A stretch of DNA of 35,216 nt, taken from Mycobacterium sp. ST-F2. Lineage in GTDB: Bacteria > Actinomycetota > Actinomycetes > Mycobacteriales > Mycobacteriaceae. Where the stretch lies: NCBI RefSeq assembly GCF_001905655.1, contig NZ_JMHT01000098.1, forward strand, positions 1 through 35,216, in the 5' to 3' direction. Positions 32,886 through 35,216 of this stretch are shown piece after piece. The position numbers and the translations under genes were made by a program. The notes below the pieces were generated by a model. The model saw only the letters and a list, made by a program, of their open reading frames with translations, did no database searches and was not told where the DNA came from. How positions within the stretch are numbered: position 1 is the stretch's first letter; the number at the start of each line of letters is the position of its first letter.

Positions 32886-34217
32886 GTGTTCACGGAACAT
32901 TCACCCTTCCTTAAGGAGGGTGTACCGCCCCGGACGAAGGTCGCGATCGGCATAGCGCTGGTCGCGACGTTCATGTGCGCGCTGCAGATCACGGCGATGC
33001 TGTGCGGATTCCGGGGCCCGCTCGAGCGCTTGATCGGCGATTACGTCGGAACGCCGGCGGGATTCACTGTGCCCTGGGCGGCCCTCGTGGTGGCTCTGGT
33101 CGCGATACCGCGGCAGTACCGGCTGCCGGCTGTGGCCACTGCACTGGGGCTCGATTTGGCCTTTGTTGCCGGCCGCGAGTTTCTCGGTCTTCCATCGGCG
33201 ATGGGCAGCGGTGCGTTGGTCGTGCTGACCGGGCTCGGGGTGTTCGCGCTGATGCGATGGAGCGGGTCCCAGCGCGATACCGCGCTGAAGGGTGTCGCGA
33301 CCGGTCTGCTGCTCGTGCTCGCCACGAAGGCCGGTGACGCCTGGCTGACGATCACGTCTCTAACGCGCCCCACCGTTCTCGATGAGTTCGCGGTGCGGGC
33401 CGACGTCGCCCTGGGGCAACCGTCATGGGTGATGGGCCAGTTGGTCCAGCACCACTCGGTGCTCTATTTCGTACTGCACTGGGTGTATCTCGAACTCTCC
33501 GCCGCCGCGACTGTGGTGGCCATCTATCAGCTGCGGAACGTGACCACGGGCGGACGGTGGCCGCGGCACTTCGTCGTCCGGACCTTCCTGGTGTTGGGTC
33601 TGATCGGCCCGTTGATCTATCTGATGTTCCCGTTGGTGGGGCCCACCTACGCGTTCGGCGCGGCCGGTGGCGGATTCCAGGTCGGTGACTTCTGGCCGGC
33701 TCTGCTGCCGCCTGTTGACGGGGTGCCGACTTCCCTCGCCTTCGACACGTCGACCCCACGTAACTGCATGCCGTCACTGCACACGGCCTGGGCGCTGGCG
33801 GTCTTTATCCATTCGCGGTCGGGTCCGCGGTGGTTGCGCATCGGCGGTACCTGCTGGCTGGTGGGCACCCTGGCCGCGACTCTGGGCTTCGGCTTCCACT
33901 ACGGCGTCGACCTGGTCGTCGGTGCGGTGTTGTGCCTGACGGTGGAATCGGCTCTGCGGGAACCGGTTCGGCCGGGCGCCCACGCCCGGCTACGCCTGAT
34001 CGCCGGTGGTGTGGCCGTCATCGTCGGCTTGATGCTGTGCGTCCGGTATCTGTCCGAATGGATGGCGGCGTATCCAATCATGTTCGGGGCGTTGATTATT
34101 GGATCGCTCGCGACGCTGTCTTACGGCTTCTATGTCACGTTCTTCTCGCGTCCGGGCGTACCTGCTCCGGCGATCGAGCGTTTGACCGGCGAGGAGTCAG
34201 AAAGTCCAGCTGCGTGA
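32886..34217 (+). CDS. Polytopic PAP2 protein, inositol-phosphorylceramide-synthase-like
   Basis: 443 residues from GTG 32886. About ten to twelve membrane helices. The C-terminal half has the phosphatase/transferase motifs of the Aur1/IPC-synthase type PAP2 group: RNCMPSLHTAWAL (about 290-302, His in PSLH) and GFGFHYGVDLVVGA (about 336-349, His and Asp). The N-terminal half is a separate hydrophobic module (five or six helices). Such actinobacterial proteins may act on inositol lipids or polyprenyl phosphates; the substrate is unknown. The last 21 bases overlap the end of the convergent gene. Confidence 0.85.
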   Translation: MFTEHSPFLKEGVPPRTKVAIGIALVATFMCALQITAMLCGFRGPLERLIGDYVGTPAGFTVPWAALVVALVAIPRQYRLPAVATALGLDLAFVAGREFLGLPSAMGSGALVVLTGLGVFALMRWSGSQRDTALKGVATGLLLVLATKAGDAWLTITSLTRPTVLDEFAVRADVALGQPSWVMGQLVQHHSVLYFVLHWVYLELSAAATVVAIYQLRNVTTGGRWPRHFVVRTFLVLGLIGPLIYLMFPLVGPTYAFGAAGGGFQVGDFWPALLPPVDGVPTSLAFDTSTPRNCMPSLHTAWALAVFIHSRSGPRWLRIGGTCWLVGTLAATLGFGFHYGVDLVVGAVLCLTVESALREPVRPGAHARLRLIAGGVAVIVGLMLCVRYLSEWMAAYPIMFGALIIGSLATLSYGFYVTFFSRPGVPAPAIERLTGEESESPAA

Positions 34218-34751
34218 CGGCTGCAGGACGAAGCCGTGCTTCTGGTTGTCGATGCAGGCGACGAGGTTGATGTCGGCGGCGCACGTGAAGTACGTGATTC
34301 CTTGGGCGTCGTAGTTGAGCTTGCTGCCGTTGGGCAGTCGCTTTTCTGACTGACCCGACGTGCACGAGGTGTTGGACTGGCGGAAGCGATAGGGGTGCGG
34401 GTCTCCGTCTTTCAGCGGCACGTTGTTGGGCCCCACCGACGTACAGCTGCTATCGGTACTTCCCGACGTCGTACCGGGCAGGGCGAATGGCGTCGAACAA
34501 CTCATCGCGGTGTATCCATTGATGCTGCAACGGATCCCATGGGCCGTGGAGAACTCCTCGGTCGTCCCGGTGTGCTCCTTGACGTCGTAGTCGTGACTGT
34601 TGGCCAGCACGTAGCTGTCGAGGTTCGGGAAGGCGGTGAGTTCGGCTCGGGAGGTGGTCGGCGCGGGGCTGGTCGGGTGGCTGGTGCAGGCGGTGGCCAG
34701 GAAGGCCACGTTGACGAGCAACCTGATTGGGTATTGCAGTGCGATAGTCAA
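34197..34751 (-). CDS. Exported Cys-rich protein, probable lipoprotein, tandem paralogue A
   Basis: 184 residues from TTG 34751. This TTG overlaps the stop of the upstream paralogue as TTGA, the mark of coupled translation; it gives a 22-residue type II signal peptide ending LATAC (Cys22). A longer reading from 34808 would bury the signal peptide. The mature part has repeated Cys (RCSINGYTAMSCS, SSCTS, TSCTS, FTCAAD, VACIDN) and ends HGFVLQPSRSWTF. The segment order (FPNLDSY ... LPGTT ... L-N-G-S-K-L ... C-x-D ... HGFVLQ) matches the next gene. Family not recognised; probably secreted and disulfide-bonded. Confidence 0.75.
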   Translation of the reverse strand: MTIALQYPIRLLVNVAFLATACTSHPTSPAPTTSRAELTAFPNLDSYVLANSHDYDVKEHTGTTEEFSTAHGIRCSINGYTAMSCSTPFALPGTTSGSTDSSCTSVGPNNVPLKDGDPHPYRFRQSNTSCTSGQSEKRLPNGSKLNYDAQGITYFTCAADINLVACIDNQKHGFVLQPSRSWTF

Positions 34752-35216
34752 AACAGCCAACTGCCCGATTGTTGCAGCACGAATCCATGTCCGAACTCGT
34801 CGGTGCATGCGGTCAGTGAATTTGTTCCGACTACGCAGGTGGCTTTGCCGACTGTCAGCTTCTGTCCGGCTCCAAGTAATTTCGCGTCAGTTCTGATCGA
34901 CCGGTAGTCGCAGTCCGCGGACGCCGCTGCTTCGTATACGTAGGGTTTACCATCTCCGGCGAATTCGCCGGACTTCTGCACGGTCGAGCACCCGCTGTCG
35001 TTCGGAATTCCCGTGGTGCCAGGCAGTTTCCCGGAGCACAGTGCATTCACCAGCAGTTGGCAGTAGAGCCCCTCTGGAGTGGTAAACGCGAACTTGCCCG
35101 AGCGGTCGCCAGAGGTCCGGTACTGCGCGGAATCTACTTCGACAAAGGAGTCGATATTCGGAAACGTGAACCGCCCCAGGTTTGATGCCGCTGCTGTTTG
35201 AGTCCGGAAGGATGAG
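34748..35216 (-). CDS. Exported Cys-rich protein, tandem paralogue B (5' end off window)
   Basis: The frame is open from the right edge (first full codon ends at 35215) to the stop at 34748-34750, 155 codons, so the start lies beyond the window. An internal GTG at 35050 is not the true start, because the upstream residues (RFTFPNIDSFVEVDSAQYRT) align with ELTAFPNLDSYVLANSHDYD of paralogue A. It keeps the Cys in YCQLLVNALCS, SGCSTV, ADCDYR, TCVVG and TACTDE, and ends HGFVLQQSGSWLF. A and B are thus diverged duplicates in one operon. Function unknown. Confidence 0.8.
   Translation of the reverse strand, partial: SSFRTQTAAASNLGRFTFPNIDSFVEVDSAQYRTSGDRSGKFAFTTPEGLYCQLLVNALCSGKLPGTTGIPNDSGCSTVQKSGEFAGDGKPYVYEAAASADCDYRSIRTDAKLLGAGQKLTVGKATCVVGTNSLTACTDEFGHGFVLQQSGSWLF

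Noticed and set aside
32913..32920. AAGGAGGG as ribosome site for a later start of the large PAP2 gene
   Set aside because: No ATG, GTG or TTG follows at suitable spacing in frame; the leaderless GTG at 32886 explains the start better.
34748..35050. A 100-residue gene starting at GTG 35050
   Set aside because: Upstream residues align with the paralogue, so the gene continues past the window edge and this codon is internal.

Overview
The window is a high-GC actinobacterial chromosome segment, almost certainly from a mycobacterium (Mycolicibacterium-like). The diagnostic features are a PGRS-type glycine-asparagine repeat protein, GroEL2/Hsp65 with a GGMGGMDF tail, two mycolic acid methyltransferases of the CmaA/MmaA family, and a dihydrolipoamide dehydrogenase nearly identical in layout to mycobacterial Lpd. 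From memory of the M. tuberculosis map, the order SDR - groEL2 ... S9 peptidase - DUF779 - lpdC - small membrane protein - CMD-like protein matches the Rv0439c-Rv0464c interval, with large species-specific additions. I see no tRNA, rRNA, CRISPR array, insertion sequence or prophage.

Layout. 1-3127: a minus-strand PGRS protein without a PE domain that runs off the left edge, an AT-rich 690-base gap, and a tiny secreted XNXGX pentapeptide-repeat protein. 3205-4773: a divergent SDR/TetR pair with two operator-like palindromes between them. 4788-7498: a DUF5995 protein divergent from groEL2, with two CIRCE (HrcA) sites between them and a strong terminator after groEL2. 7555-8780: a DUF559-type nuclease-fold protein and an FMN split-barrel protein.

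8898-15651: a compact same-strand operon of six or seven genes: a Pro-rich membrane-anchored protein, MoxR AAA+ ATPase, DUF58 protein, a small membrane protein, two Bat-like VWA membrane proteins with eroded metal-binding sites, and a TPR protein with Gly- and Gln-rich tail. Most junctions overlap by 4-11 bases. It looks like a MoxR-Bat chaperone/envelope module. It is followed by an exported low-complexity protein (15932-17374).

17375-24858: metabolic and small regulatory genes: D-aminoacylase-like amidohydrolase, PadR-like regulator with a Gly/Phe arm, VOC protein, DinB protein overlapping a PAP2 phosphatase, aldehyde dehydrogenase, polyphosphate kinase 2 and a membrane protein. 24910-30961: S9 peptidase, DUF779, the two-gene mycolate methyltransferase operon, lpdC and a small membrane protein. 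30962-35216: CMD/AhpD-like protein, a lipoprotein, an IPC-synthase-like PAP2 membrane protein, and a tandem pair of paralogous exported Cys-rich proteins, the second cut by the right edge.

A genome-style signal runs through the window: nine genes have a TANNNT hexamer ending 6 or 7 bases before the start codon, the arrangement expected of leaderless mycobacterial transcripts. This helped choose several starts.
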